Shown here one piece after another: positions 17,220 through 25,546 of a DNA stretch of 64,000 nucleotides. The notes beneath the pieces are model-generated. The model ran no database searches, had not been told where the DNA came from, and saw only the letters and a program-made list of their open reading frames with translations. Origin of the DNA: Pseudomonas sp. AFG_SD02_1510_Pfu_092 (GTDB lineage Bacteria > Pseudomonadota > Gammaproteobacteria > Pseudomonadales > Pseudomonadaceae); contig NZ_PUQD01000023.1 in NCBI RefSeq assembly GCF_003331055.1, positions 1 through 64,000 of the forward strand, written 5' to 3'. The position numbers and the translations under genes are program-made. The first letter of the stretch is position 1, and every line of letters begins with the position of its first letter.

Positions 17220-17693
17220 ATGGCTGTAGCACTCGACCAACCCGTCACCGACTTCCAGGCCCAGGCCACCAGCGGGCAGACCGTCAGCCTGGCCGAGCTC
17301 AAGGGCCGCCAGGTGGTGGTGTACTTCTACCCGAAGGACAGCACCCCGGGCTGCACCACCGAGGGCCAGGGGTTCCGTGACCAGCATGAAGCCTTTGCCG
17401 CCGCCAACACCGTGGTGTTCGGCGTATCGCGCGATGGCATCAAGTCGCACGAGAACTTCAAGGCCAAGCAAGGCTTCCCGTTCGAGCTGATCAGCGACAA
17501 GGACGAAGCCCTGTGCCAGCTGTTCGACGTGATCAAGCTGAAAAAGCTGTATGGCAAGGAATACCTGGGCGTTGACCGCAGCACCTTCCTGATCGACAAG
17601 GACGGTGTGCTGCGCCAGGAATGGCGTGGGGTGAAGGTGCCGGGGCATGTGGATGCCGTGCTGGCTGCTGCTCAGGCCCTGAACAAAGGTTGA
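17220..17693 (+). CDS. bcp: Thiol peroxidase of the BCP/PrxQ family
   Basis: This 157-residue peroxiredoxin reduces hydroperoxides. The peroxidatic Cys45 is in STPGCTTEG and the catalytic Thr and Arg surroundings are conserved. E. coli BCP has a resolving Cys five residues later (Cys50); here that position is Gln50, and the other conserved Cys (Cys99, DEALCQLF) remains. The enzyme may therefore act as a 1-Cys type or resolve through Cys99. The ATG at 17220 follows TAAGGAA; it is co-transcribed with gcvR. Confidence 0.95.
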   Translation: MAVALDQPVTDFQAQATSGQTVSLAELKGRQVVVYFYPKDSTPGCTTEGQGFRDQHEAFAAANTVVFGVSRDGIKSHENFKAKQGFPFELISDKDEALCQLFDVIKLKKLYGKEYLGVDRSTFLIDKDGVLRQEWRGVKVPGHVDAVLAAAQALNKG

Positions 17694-17699
17694 AATGAT

Positions 17700-17803
17700 T
17701 GGGGCTGCTTTGCAGCCCTTCGCGGGCCCGCCTGCTCCCACAGGAGTTGTGCAGGGCCTTGTGGGAGCGGGCGTGCCCGCGAAGGGCCGCAAAGCGGCCC
17801 CGG
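17700..17803. repeat. Inverted REP pair between convergent genes
   Basis: ggggctgctttgcagccc and ggccgcaaagcggcccc bracket two facing REP cores (gcctgctcccacagg, cttgtgggagcgggcg). It lies between the ends of bcp and the AI-2E transporter gene and likely stops both transcripts. Confidence 0.9.
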
Positions 17804-17808
17804 TTGCA

Positions 17809-18879
17809 TCAAAGCAGCGGTGAAACGCTAGGCTCATGCCGCGGCCAGGCATCCAGCACCGCCTTGATCAAGGTCGCCAGCGGGATGGCGAAGAAGATCC
17901 CCCAGAACCCCCACAGCCCGCCAAACAGCAACACCGCGCAGATGATCGCCACCGGGTGCAGGCTCACTGCCTCGGAGAACAGCAGCGGCACCAGCACGTT
18001 ACCGTCCAGCGCCTGGATGATCGCGTACACCGTCATCAGGTAGATGAACTGGTCGCCCCAGCCCCACTGGAACAGCGCAATCAAGGTCACCGGCACCGTG
18101 ACTACCACCGCGCCCACGTAAGGCACCACCACCGACAGCCCGACCAGCAGCGCCAGCAGTGCGGCGTAGTTGAGGCCCAGGCTGATGAACGCGATGTAGG
18201 TGGCAATGCCGCAGATCAGGATTTCGATACCCTTGCCGCGAATATAGTTGGCGATCTGCCGGTTCATCTCGCTGCCCACGCGGTTCAGCAGGGTGCGCTG
18301 ACGCGGCAGGTAACCGCTGACCCAACGGCCGATCAGCTCGCGGTCCTTGAGGAAGAAGAACACCAGAATCGGCACCAGCACCAGGTAGATCATGGCATTC
18401 ACCAGCAGCGGCAGGCTCGACAACGAGAAGGTCAGCGCCCACTGGCCGAACTTGCCGATTTCCCCGCGCACCGACTCGATGGCATGCAGCACCTGCTCGT
18501 CCGACACCAGGTGCGGGTAGCGCTCGGGCAACAGCAACAGCAGCGACTGCCACTTGCCGAGCATGCCCGGCAGCTCGTTGAACAAGGTGATCAGCTGGTG
18601 CCACAGCAGCGGCACCAGCACCAGCATGACCACCGCCAGCGCGCCCATGAACAGGGCGAACACCAGCATCACGGCCAGGCGGCTCGGCACCCGCAGGCGC
18701 TCCAGGGCATTGACCAGCCCCTGCATCAGAAACGCCAGCACCATGCCGGCCAGCACCGGCGCGAGCATGCCACCCAGGGTGAGTACCGCGGTAAACGCCA
18801 GGAACAACAGGACCGCCAGCACCACCGCTTCCTCATCGGAGAAGTAGCGCTGCATCCAGTCGCGAAGCACTTTGAACAT
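17809..18879 (-). CDS. AI-2E / PerM family membrane transporter
   Basis: The product has 356 residues and about seven or eight membrane segments: two pairs near the N-terminus (residues ~15-60 and 65-95), one at ~150-180, and four in the C-terminal third (~205-320), with the family's GLSVVVPYVGAVVVTVP motif. Members export AI-2 or act in sodium/proton exchange or cell-wall carrier functions; the exact substrate here is unknown. The ATG at 18879 follows AAGGAT. It lies 20 bases from the TusA-like gene and is probably in one transcript with it. Confidence 0.88.
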   Translation of the reverse strand: MFKVLRDWMQRYFSDEEAVVLAVLLFLAFTAVLTLGGMLAPVLAGMVLAFLMQGLVNALERLRVPSRLAVMLVFALFMGALAVVMLVLVPLLWHQLITLFNELPGMLGKWQSLLLLLPERYPHLVSDEQVLHAIESVRGEIGKFGQWALTFSLSSLPLLVNAMIYLVLVPILVFFFLKDRELIGRWVSGYLPRQRTLLNRVGSEMNRQIANYIRGKGIEILICGIATYIAFISLGLNYAALLALLVGLSVVVPYVGAVVVTVPVTLIALFQWGWGDQFIYLMTVYAIIQALDGNVLVPLLFSEAVSLHPVAIICAVLLFGGLWGFWGIFFAIPLATLIKAVLDAWPRHEPSVSPLL

Positions 18880-18898
18880 GGGTGATCCTTGGAAAGAC

Positions 18899-19138
18899 TC
18901 AGGCCTTGCGCAGCCAGTAGGTGTAGGTGCCGGCCTCGGCCGTTTCCCGCAGCAGGGTATGACCTGCCAGTTGGGCGAAAGTGCGGAAGTCGCGCTGCGA
19001 GCCGGCGTCCGTGGCGATCACCTTGAGCACCGCGCCGCTGGCCAGGCGGTTGAGCTCCATCTTGGCCTTCAACAGCGGCAACGGGCAATTCAGCCCGCTG
19101 GCGTCCAGTTCGGCGTCACAGGTCAGGGTGTCACTCAT
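18899..19138 (-). CDS. TusA/SirA-family sulfur-transfer protein
   Basis: A 79-residue protein with the family's CPLPLLKAK motif; the active Cys18 follows LDASGLN. These proteins carry persulfide sulfur for tRNA thiolation or molybdenum cofactor metabolism. The ATG at 19138 (MSDTLTCDAELDASG) was chosen over an upstream in-frame start that adds 24 residues without family similarity. Pseudomonas genomes usually have more than one paralogue, so it need not be the tRNA-thiolation TusA itself. It precedes the AI-2E/PerM transporter gene, a linkage I recall as common in Pseudomonas. Confidence 0.9.
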   Translation of the reverse strand: MSDTLTCDAELDASGLNCPLPLLKAKMELNRLASGAVLKVIATDAGSQRDFRTFAQLAGHTLLRETAEAGTYTYWLRKA

Positions 19139-19259
19139 CGCGGGCTCTCCAAAAGCATTGCCGGGCTGCAGCTTGATCGGGCCGGCTAGGATAGCGCCAC
19201 TGGTCGCCAACGTGTGAGCCCGCTACAGTAGGTATCTTTGACCGACGCGAGCTTCATGC

Positions 19260-20696
19260 ATGAATCTACTGCGCCCTACCCTGCTGACGCTGGCCTGCCT
19301 GTTGGCCCTTCCCGGCCATGCTGACGACCTGCCATCACTGGGCGACGCCAGTTCCGCGATCGTCTCGCCGCAACAGGAGCACCAGCTCGGCCGTGCCTGG
19401 CTGAGCCTGCTGCGCGGCCAGGTCAACCAGCTCAACGACCCGCAGCTGAAGGACTACGTCGAAACCAGCGTCTATCGCCTGGCCGAAACCAGCCAGCTGC
19501 AGGACCGCCGCCTGGAGTTCATCCTCATCGACAGCCGCGAGCTCAACGCCTTTGCCGCCCCGGGCGGCATCGTCGGGGTCAACGGCGGGCTGTTCCTCAA
19601 CGCCCAGACCGAAGGCGAGTACGCCTCGGTACTGGCCCACGAACTGGCGCACTTGTCACAGCGCCACTTCGCCCGTGGCGTCGAGGCCCAGCAGCGCATG
19701 CAGCTGCCGATGATGGCGGCGCTGCTGGCCGGTATCGTGCTGGCGGCCGGCGGCGCTGGCGATGCCGGTATCGGCATGATCGCCGGCACCCAGGCGGCCG
19801 CGATCCAGGAACAACGGCGTTTTTCGCGGCAAAATGAACAGGAAGCCGACCGCATCGGCATCCAGAACCTGGAAAAGGCCGGCTACGACCCACGCAACAT
19901 GCCGACCATGTTCGAACGCCTGGCCCGGCAATACCGCTACGACGCCAAGCCGCCGGAATTTCTGCTGACTCACCCGGTAACCGAATCGCGTATCTCCGAC
20001 ACCCGCAACCGTGCCGAACAGGCGCCCAAGGGCGGCGTCGAAGACAGCATGCGCTACCAGCTGGTCCGGGCCCGGGTGGCGCTGACCTACGAAGGCACCC
20101 CGGGGCTGGCGGCCAAACGCTTCCGCGCCCAACTCGACGAAGACCCCAAGCTCGACGCTGCGCGTTATGGCCTGGCCCTGGCGCAAATCAAGGGAGGCCA
20201 GTTGAACGAGGCGCGGGAGCTGCTCAAACCGCTGTTGGCCAAAGCGCCCAACGACATCACCTACAACCTGGCGCAGATCGACCTGGACATCACCAACAAC
20301 CGCCTGGCCGACGCGCAGCAGCGCGCCGAGCGCATGCAGGGGCTGTACCCGGGCAACTACCCGCTGAAACAGGTGCGTGCCGACTTGCTGGTGAAGCAGA
20401 ACAAGCCCGCCGAGGCAGAGAAGGTGTTGAACGAGCTGGTGAAGAGCCGGCCGGATGACCCGGACGTGTGGTACGACATGGCCGAAGTGCGGGGCCTCTC
20501 GGGCAACACCATCGGCTTGCACCGGGCGCGGGCGGAATACTTCACCCTGGTGGGGGACTTTGACCAGGCGATCCAGCAGCTGGATTACGCCAAGCGCCGG
20601 TCGGGCGGCAACTTCCCGCTGGCCGCGCAGATTGACCAGCGCCAGCGCGAGATCATGGAACAGCAGCGTATGGTTCAGGAAATGATGGGGCGTTGA
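19260..20696 (+). CDS. bepA: M48 metalloprotease/chaperone BepA-like with TPR domain
   Basis: The 478-residue precursor begins with a signal peptide (MNLLRPTLLTLACLLALPGHA). The zinc motif HELAH is at residues 127-131 and the third ligand lies in EQEADRIG. The C-terminal ~200 residues are TPR-like helical repeats with NLAQIDLDITNNRLADAQQR and KPAEAEKVLNELVKSRPDDP. In E. coli BepA is a periplasmic quality-control protease for LptD and the BAM machine; the same role is likely. It is the only plus-strand gene here, convergent with nadA through a REP pair. Confidence 0.93.
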   Translation: MNLLRPTLLTLACLLALPGHADDLPSLGDASSAIVSPQQEHQLGRAWLSLLRGQVNQLNDPQLKDYVETSVYRLAETSQLQDRRLEFILIDSRELNAFAAPGGIVGVNGGLFLNAQTEGEYASVLAHELAHLSQRHFARGVEAQQRMQLPMMAALLAGIVLAAGGAGDAGIGMIAGTQAAAIQEQRRFSRQNEQEADRIGIQNLEKAGYDPRNMPTMFERLARQYRYDAKPPEFLLTHPVTESRISDTRNRAEQAPKGGVEDSMRYQLVRARVALTYEGTPGLAAKRFRAQLDEDPKLDAARYGLALAQIKGGQLNEARELLKPLLAKAPNDITYNLAQIDLDITNNRLADAQQRAERMQGLYPGNYPLKQVRADLLVKQNKPAEAEKVLNELVKSRPDDPDVWYDMAEVRGLSGNTIGLHRARAEYFTLVGDFDQAIQQLDYAKRRSGGNFPLAAQIDQRQREIMEQQRMVQEMMGR

Positions 20697-20703
20697 GGAT
20701 GTT

Positions 20704-20813
20704 GGGGGCGCTTTGCGCCCCTATCGCGACGCAAGGCCGCTCCCACATGGTCCTGCGTACGCCGATCATTGTGGGAGCGGCCTTGCGTCGCGATTGGGCC
20801 GCAAAGCGGCCCC
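20704..20813. repeat. Inverted REP pair between convergent bepA and nadA
   Basis: Left arm 20704-20747 (ggggcgctttgcgcccctat ... ctcccaca) and right arm 20770-20813 (tgtgggagcggccttgcgtc ... gcggcccc) are largely reverse complements, forming a long stem-loop in either transcript. Confidence 0.92.
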
Positions 20814-20820
20814 AGCCATC

Positions 20821-21879
20821 TCAAGCGTTACCGGACAACTTCAGGCGCGCCGCCTGGGTAAAGTCCAGCATGCGGTTCAGCGGCTTGATCGCCTTCGGCA
20901 CCAGCGCCGGGTCGACAAAAATCTCGTTAGTGCCATTACGCAGGCAATCCAGCACCCGCTCCAGGGTGTTCATCGCCATCCACGGGCAGTGCGCGCAGCT
21001 GCGGCATGCCGCGCCGTTACCGGCGGTGGGCGCTTCGACGAACTCCTTGTCCGGGCACAGCTGCTGCATCTTGTAGAAGATGCCGCGGTCGGTGGCGACG
21101 ATGAAGGTCTTGTTCGGCAGGGTCTGGGCAGCCTTGATCAGCTGGCTGGTAGAACCCACTGCGTCGGCCAGTTCGATCACCGCCTCTGGCGATTCGGGGT
21201 GGACCAGGATCGCCGCATCCGGGTACAACGCCTTCATGTCGGCCAGCTGGCGCGACTTGAACTCTTCGTGAACGATGCAGGCACCGTCCCACAGCAGCAT
21301 GTCGGCACCGGTCTGCTTCTGGATGTAACGGCCCAGATGCTGGTCCGGCCCCCAGATGATGGTCTCGCCGTTGTCCATCAGGCTTTCGACGATTTCCAGC
21401 GCGCAACTCGAGGTGACCACCCAGTCGGCCCGGGCCTTCACTGCCGCAGAAGTGTTGGCGTAGACCACCACGGTGCGTTCCGGGTGCTGGTCGCAGAAGG
21501 CCGAGAACTCTTCCACCGGGCAGCCCAGGTCGAGCGAGCAGGTGGCCTCCAGGGTTGGCATCAGCACGCGCTTTTCCGGGGTGAGAATTTTTGCGGTCTC
21601 GCCCATGAAACGCACACCGGCAACGATCACGGTTTCGGCCGGGTGGTTCTTGCCGAAGCGGGCCATTTCCAGCGAGTCGGAGACGCAGCCGCCGGTTTCT
21701 TCGGCCAGCGCCTGGATGACCGGGTCGCAGTAATAGTGCGCTACCAGCACGGCGTTCTGGGCTTTGAGCTCGGCAGCGATGGCCGCACGGTATTCGGCCT
21801 CCTGCTCGGCTGTCAGCGGGTTGGGCTGCTTGGCGTCGAGGTGGGCCTGAACCAACAGGCGTTCGGAAATCTGGGTCAT
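20821..21879 (-). CDS. nadA: Quinolinate synthase
   Basis: This 352-residue enzyme makes quinolinate from iminoaspartate and dihydroxyacetone phosphate for NAD synthesis. The [4Fe-4S] cysteines are recognisable in three conserved places: [24 protein letters not shown] and [35 protein letters not shown] is a strong family signature. Full length. Monocistronic, read toward bepA; its promoter lies in 21880-22065, where an AT-rich stretch begins at about 21985. Confidence 0.97.
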   Translation of the reverse strand: MTQISERLLVQAHLDAKQPNPLTAEQEAEYRAAIAAELKAQNAVLVAHYYCDPVIQALAEETGGCVSDSLEMARFGKNHPAETVIVAGVRFMGETAKILTPEKRVLMPTLEATCSLDLGCPVEEFSAFCDQHPERTVVVYANTSAAVKARADWVVTSSCALEIVESLMDNGETIIWGPDQHLGRYIQKQTGADMLLWDGACIVHEEFKSRQLADMKALYPDAAILVHPESPEAVIELADAVGSTSQLIKAAQTLPNKTFIVATDRGIFYKMQQLCPDKEFVEAPTAGNGAACRSCAHCPWMAMNTLERVLDCLRNGTNEIFVDPALVPKAIKPLNRMLDFTQAARLKLSGNA

Positions 21880-22067
21880 GATCGCTGGACCTGCAGGCGC
21901 GCGCGCGCATCAAATCGAGTGTATCACCCGGCCCTGACAGATCGGCTAAGGGCGCCGGACGGCTCGCAGGCCGCCACGGCCCTCTGCGGGCGCGGATTAT
22001 TATCGGAGGCCGAAGGCTACAGATAATCCGGCGATTTCTAAAGTGGTTTTTGTGTTGCCTGTGACGG

Positions 22068-22161
22068 CCCTTTCGCGGGTGAACCCGCTCCCACAGGTTA
22101 TCTACCACCCGTGAGAACAGTGCCGCCCATGTGGGAGCGGGTTTACCCGCGAAAAGGCCAG
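22068..22161. repeat. Inverted REP pair
   Basis: cctttcgcgggtgaacccgc..tcccacagg then catgtgggagcgggtttacccgcgaaaagg. It lies upstream of nadA and directly after the stop of the DUF945 gene, whose transcript it probably ends. Confidence 0.9.
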
Positions 22162-22174
22162 TACAGGAGAGCGA

Positions 22175-23683
22175 TCAACCCTGCGGCGACAGCGCCCCCA
22201 GGTGCGAGGCCATGAGCATGGCGAACTCTTCCACGGTCATTTTCTGGCCGTTGAAATCGACCATGCCGTCGGCGTAGTGCAGGCTGCTCACCACATCGGT
22301 ACCCTGCACAGTGGCCATACCGCTTTGCAGCGCCATCATGCCGGCCATTTCCCCGGCCTGGCTCGACTGCATGGCAATCGCCTGGGCGTCGGTCTGGCCA
22401 TCCAGCAGCGCCTGCAAGGTCGCCAGGTCACCGATCATCGGCTTGGACAGCGACAGCTTGCCCTTCACCTCGGTGATCAGTTGCTTGCCGAGCTGGTCAG
22501 GCGGCAGGTCGAAGCTGGCCGGGGCGGCGAAGCCCATCGACAGGTCGAAGCGGCTTTCGCCATTGGCAGTCTTGAACGACAGGTTTTCCACCGCCACCCT
22601 GGGCTTGGCAGCCAGCAGTTTCTGCAGGTCGGCGTGGAAGCGGGCCTTCTCGGCTTCGTCCATCTGGATTTCCGGTACCGGCTGGCCGGCTGCCGCTGCG
22701 GCTTCGAACTCCGGCAGGTGCGCCTGGTACCAGGTCGACAACGCCTGCAACGCCGGCGCGCTGAGCGACGTGATGCTCACCGCCATCTGCGCCTTGCCCA
22801 CCGCGCGACCATCCCAGCTGATATCACCTACCTTGTACTCCACGCGGCCACCCACGGTATCCGGGCCGTCGAGGGTCTGCTGGACGTTCTGCTCCAGCCC
22901 CTTCAACAGCAGCACCTGCTGCCTCGGCCCCAGCGTGACCTTGGTTTCAGCCAGCGCCAGGTCGACATTGCCCACATACACGGCCTCGTGCGCGGTGGCC
23001 GCCAGCTGGCCGGCGACTTTCAAGCCGTTGAGCTCGAAGGTGGCAGGCGGCTGGTCTTCGCTGACCAGCTTCATCACCAAACGCTCGGCCTGGCCGCTGA
23101 AGGTCGAGGCCTTGCCTTGGCGGTCACCACTGACCTGCAATTGCATGCCCGAAAAGTCGAGGCTGTTGCCATCGGCCTGGTTGAATTTGACCGGCGCCAG
23201 CCGAATCTGGCTGTCCACGCTGCCGTCATAGCCCAGGCTGCTCTGGGCACTGACCGGGGCCTGCTCGCCCGCTGCGGCGAACCACGGCGCGCTGGCGTCG
23301 TCCTTCTGCAAGGTGCTGTTGCTGACCGCCATGACCGGCATCAGCTTCAGTGCCTTGACCCGCGACCAGGGGAACGGGCCGTGCTCGATCTGGTCGGTAA
23401 CGCCGACGTCAAAGTTCAGCACTTCGCCTTCGCCCAGGTTGATGTCGCGGGCCTTGAGCCGGTACTGGGCAGTGCTGCTGAAGAAGCGCTGCTCCAGCGA
23501 TACCCGCTCGATGCTCATGCTGCCACCGGTGCCCAGCAGGGCCTTCTGGAGTTCGGCGTTGCTGCGCACGAGGGCGTTGTCCAGCTCCGCAGGCAGCTGC
23601 TTGCCGGTGTACCAGGCACCAGCGGTGGTTGCGACGGCAATGGCGATCGCCAGGCCGGAAAGGATGCCAACTGATTTCTTCAT
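22175..23683 (-). CDS. DUF945 (YdgA) family protein
   Basis: The product has 502 residues. MKKSVGILSGLAIAIAVATT forms a single N-terminal membrane anchor or signal, and the remainder is a long beta-rich domain with repeated short motifs (LSLEQRFFSSTAQYRL, GQAERLVMKLVSEDQPP), as in the YdgA/DUF945 group. The protein is likely periplasmic and membrane-anchored. The ATG at 23683 was chosen because it begins the anchor; the open frame continues upstream without signal character. E. coli YdgA has no firm function. No operon partner is apparent. Confidence 0.85.
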   Translation of the reverse strand: MKKSVGILSGLAIAIAVATTAGAWYTGKQLPAELDNALVRSNAELQKALLGTGGSMSIERVSLEQRFFSSTAQYRLKARDINLGEGEVLNFDVGVTDQIEHGPFPWSRVKALKLMPVMAVSNSTLQKDDASAPWFAAAGEQAPVSAQSSLGYDGSVDSQIRLAPVKFNQADGNSLDFSGMQLQVSGDRQGKASTFSGQAERLVMKLVSEDQPPATFELNGLKVAGQLAATAHEAVYVGNVDLALAETKVTLGPRQQVLLLKGLEQNVQQTLDGPDTVGGRVEYKVGDISWDGRAVGKAQMAVSITSLSAPALQALSTWYQAHLPEFEAAAAAGQPVPEIQMDEAEKARFHADLQKLLAAKPRVAVENLSFKTANGESRFDLSMGFAAPASFDLPPDQLGKQLITEVKGKLSLSKPMIGDLATLQALLDGQTDAQAIAMQSSQAGEMAGMMALQSGMATVQGTDVVSSLHYADGMVDFNGQKMTVEEFAMLMASHLGALSPQG

Positions 23684-24047
23684 GAATGGAACCGATGCTG
23701 TCCGTAAGGGGCTTTGTGGCGGCCAAGGGCCACGCGGAGCGCCAAGAGTATCACCGCCAGCCCAGCCTGACGCTGGCCGAGGCCCGGAAAAACGAATTTT
23801 CGGAAAGGGCTGATACCGCCCTTCCGAACAGTGAGATTCGTTAATTTTTACGAACACCAAAATTGATCATAAACGCAAAAAACCGCGCAAAAACCGAACA
23901 AATCTTCGCGAATATCGATAAATGTTTCAGCTTAGTAACATCTTGTCATGTTTAACTTGACACCAACCTACCTATCGTTTTTTATTTTCACCACTTTGCG
24001 CGCCCCACCGCGCACCCCCGCCGCTCCGACATAAAAAGGTGAACAAC
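23684..24047. other. AT-rich divergent intergenic region
   Basis: No gene is seen between the DUF945 gene and the upstream ORF. A possible sigma-70 promoter toward the permease is TTGACA at 23957-23962 with TTTATT at 23981-23986 (18-base spacer, weak -10). The region 23820-23950 is markedly richer in A and T than its neighbours. Confidence 0.45.
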
Positions 24048-24140
24048 ATGGAGCCCACCCGCTCGCCCTTGCCGCATGCGCAATACCCCGTGCCCGCCGT
24101 TTACGCCCAGCCGCAGGAGCCATGCCAGCATGCAGCCTGA
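24048..24140 (+). CDS. Short upstream ORF overlapping the permease start (30 residues)
   Basis: ATG at 24048 is preceded by AAGGTGA at 24036-24042, the best ribosome binding site in this region. The peptide begins [20 protein letters not shown] and ends QEPCQHAA; it is proline-rich with no domain. Its stop at 24138-24140 lies past the permease ATG at 24130, and the permease ribosome binding site (AGGAG, 24115-24119) is inside it. This layout is expected for a translationally coupled leader peptide controlling the downstream gene. Coding status is inferred from the ribosome binding site and the overlap only. Confidence 0.5.
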   Translation: MEPTRSPLPHAQYPVPAVYAQPQEPCQHAA

Positions 24141-25482
24141 CCACAGCGCTTCCGGCCACGGCCAACTGCGCAAGACCCTGCGCCTCTGGCACGTGATCAT
24201 CATCGGCCTGGCCTACCTGACCCCGATGACCGTGTTCGACACCTTCGGCATCGTCTCCGGGATTACCGCCGGCCATGTCCCCAGTGCCTACATCCTGGCG
24301 CTGACCGGGATCCTGTTCACGGCGGTGAGCTATGGCACCCTGGTCAAGCGCTTCCCGCAATCGGGATCGGCCTATACCTACACCCAACGGGCGATCAACC
24401 CGCACGTGGGCTTCCTGGTGGGCTGGTCGTCGCTGCTGGACTACCTGCTGTTGCCAATGGTCAACGCGCTGCTGGCCAAGCTGTACCTCTCGGCCATGTT
24501 CCCGGAAGTACCGGAGTGGATATGGGTCGCCGGCTTCGTCACCCTGATCAGCCTGATCAACATGCGCAGCGTGAACCTGGTGGCACACTTCAACCTGTTG
24601 TTCGTGGGCGTCCAGGTGGCGATCATCGCGGTGTTCATCTACCTGTGCCTGCGCGGTCTGGACCAGGGTGAAGGGCTGGGTACCGCCTGGAGCCTGCTGC
24701 CGTTCGCCGACAGCCAGACCCAGTTCAGCGCGCTGGCGGCCGGCGCGACCATCCTGTGCTTCTCGTTCCTCGGTTTCGACGCGGTCACCTGCCTGTCCGA
24801 AGAAACCCACAACCCGGGCAAGACCATCCCACGGGCGATCTTCCTCACCGCATTGATCGGCGGCGTGGTGTTCATCACCGTGTCGTACTTCATTCAGGCC
24901 TACTTCCCGACCATGGCGCGCTTCCATGACCACGAAGCGGCGCTGCCGGAAATCGCCCTGTACGTCGGCGGCAAGCTGTTCCAGTCGATCTTCATCGCCT
25001 GCACCGTGATCAACACCATCGCCTCCGGCCTGGCTTCGCAGACCAGCGTGTCGCGCCTGCTGTACGTGATGGGCCGCGACAACGTGCTGCCGGCCAGCCT
25101 GTTCGCCCGCCTGCACTCACGCTACAAGACGCCGGTGCTGAACATCGCCGTGGTGGGGCTGATCTCGCTGTCGGCGATCTTCTTCGACCTGGTCACCGCC
25201 ACCTCGATCATCAACTTCGGTGCGCTGGTCGCGTTCAGTTTCGTCAACCTGTCGGTGATCAACCACTGCTACCTGCGCGAAGGCAGGCGGCAAGGCCTGG
25301 CCAACCAGCTAAAGTACCTGGTACTGCCGACCATCGGCTTCTGCATCATCGTCTCGCTATGGCTGGACCTGAACGCGCATTCGCTGTTGTTCGGTGGCGT
25401 CTGGGCAGTGCTCGGCCTGCTCTACCTGGCCTGGCTGACCAAGGCTTTCAGGAACGCGCCGCCCAACTACGTCGCTGAATGA
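24130..25482 (+). CDS. APC family permease
   Basis: This 450-residue inner-membrane permease shows about 12 hydrophobic segments. The first follows [20 protein letters not shown]; the family motif [20 protein letters not shown] is in the middle loop, and [15 protein letters not shown] follows helix 2. It resembles the PuuP/YeeF-type amine and amino acid permeases in these motifs. It precedes a dCache chemoreceptor and a CDF-like protein on the same strand. As I recall, the P. putida receptor at this locus (McpU) senses polyamines, so a putrescine-like substrate is plausible but not shown. The ATG at 24130 has AGGAG ten bases upstream. Confidence 0.87.
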   Translation: MQPDHSASGHGQLRKTLRLWHVIIIGLAYLTPMTVFDTFGIVSGITAGHVPSAYILALTGILFTAVSYGTLVKRFPQSGSAYTYTQRAINPHVGFLVGWSSLLDYLLLPMVNALLAKLYLSAMFPEVPEWIWVAGFVTLISLINMRSVNLVAHFNLLFVGVQVAIIAVFIYLCLRGLDQGEGLGTAWSLLPFADSQTQFSALAAGATILCFSFLGFDAVTCLSEETHNPGKTIPRAIFLTALIGGVVFITVSYFIQAYFPTMARFHDHEAALPEIALYVGGKLFQSIFIACTVINTIASGLASQTSVSRLLYVMGRDNVLPASLFARLHSRYKTPVLNIAVVGLISLSAIFFDLVTATSIINFGALVAFSFVNLSVINHCYLREGRRQGLANQLKYLVLPTIGFCIIVSLWLDLNAHSLLFGGVWAVLGLLYLAWLTKAFRNAPPNYVAE

Positions 25483-25546
25483 CCCATGCTGCCGACCACG
25501 CCCGCGCCTACGCGGGCGTTGCATTTGATCGAAAAGGAACGCCCTC

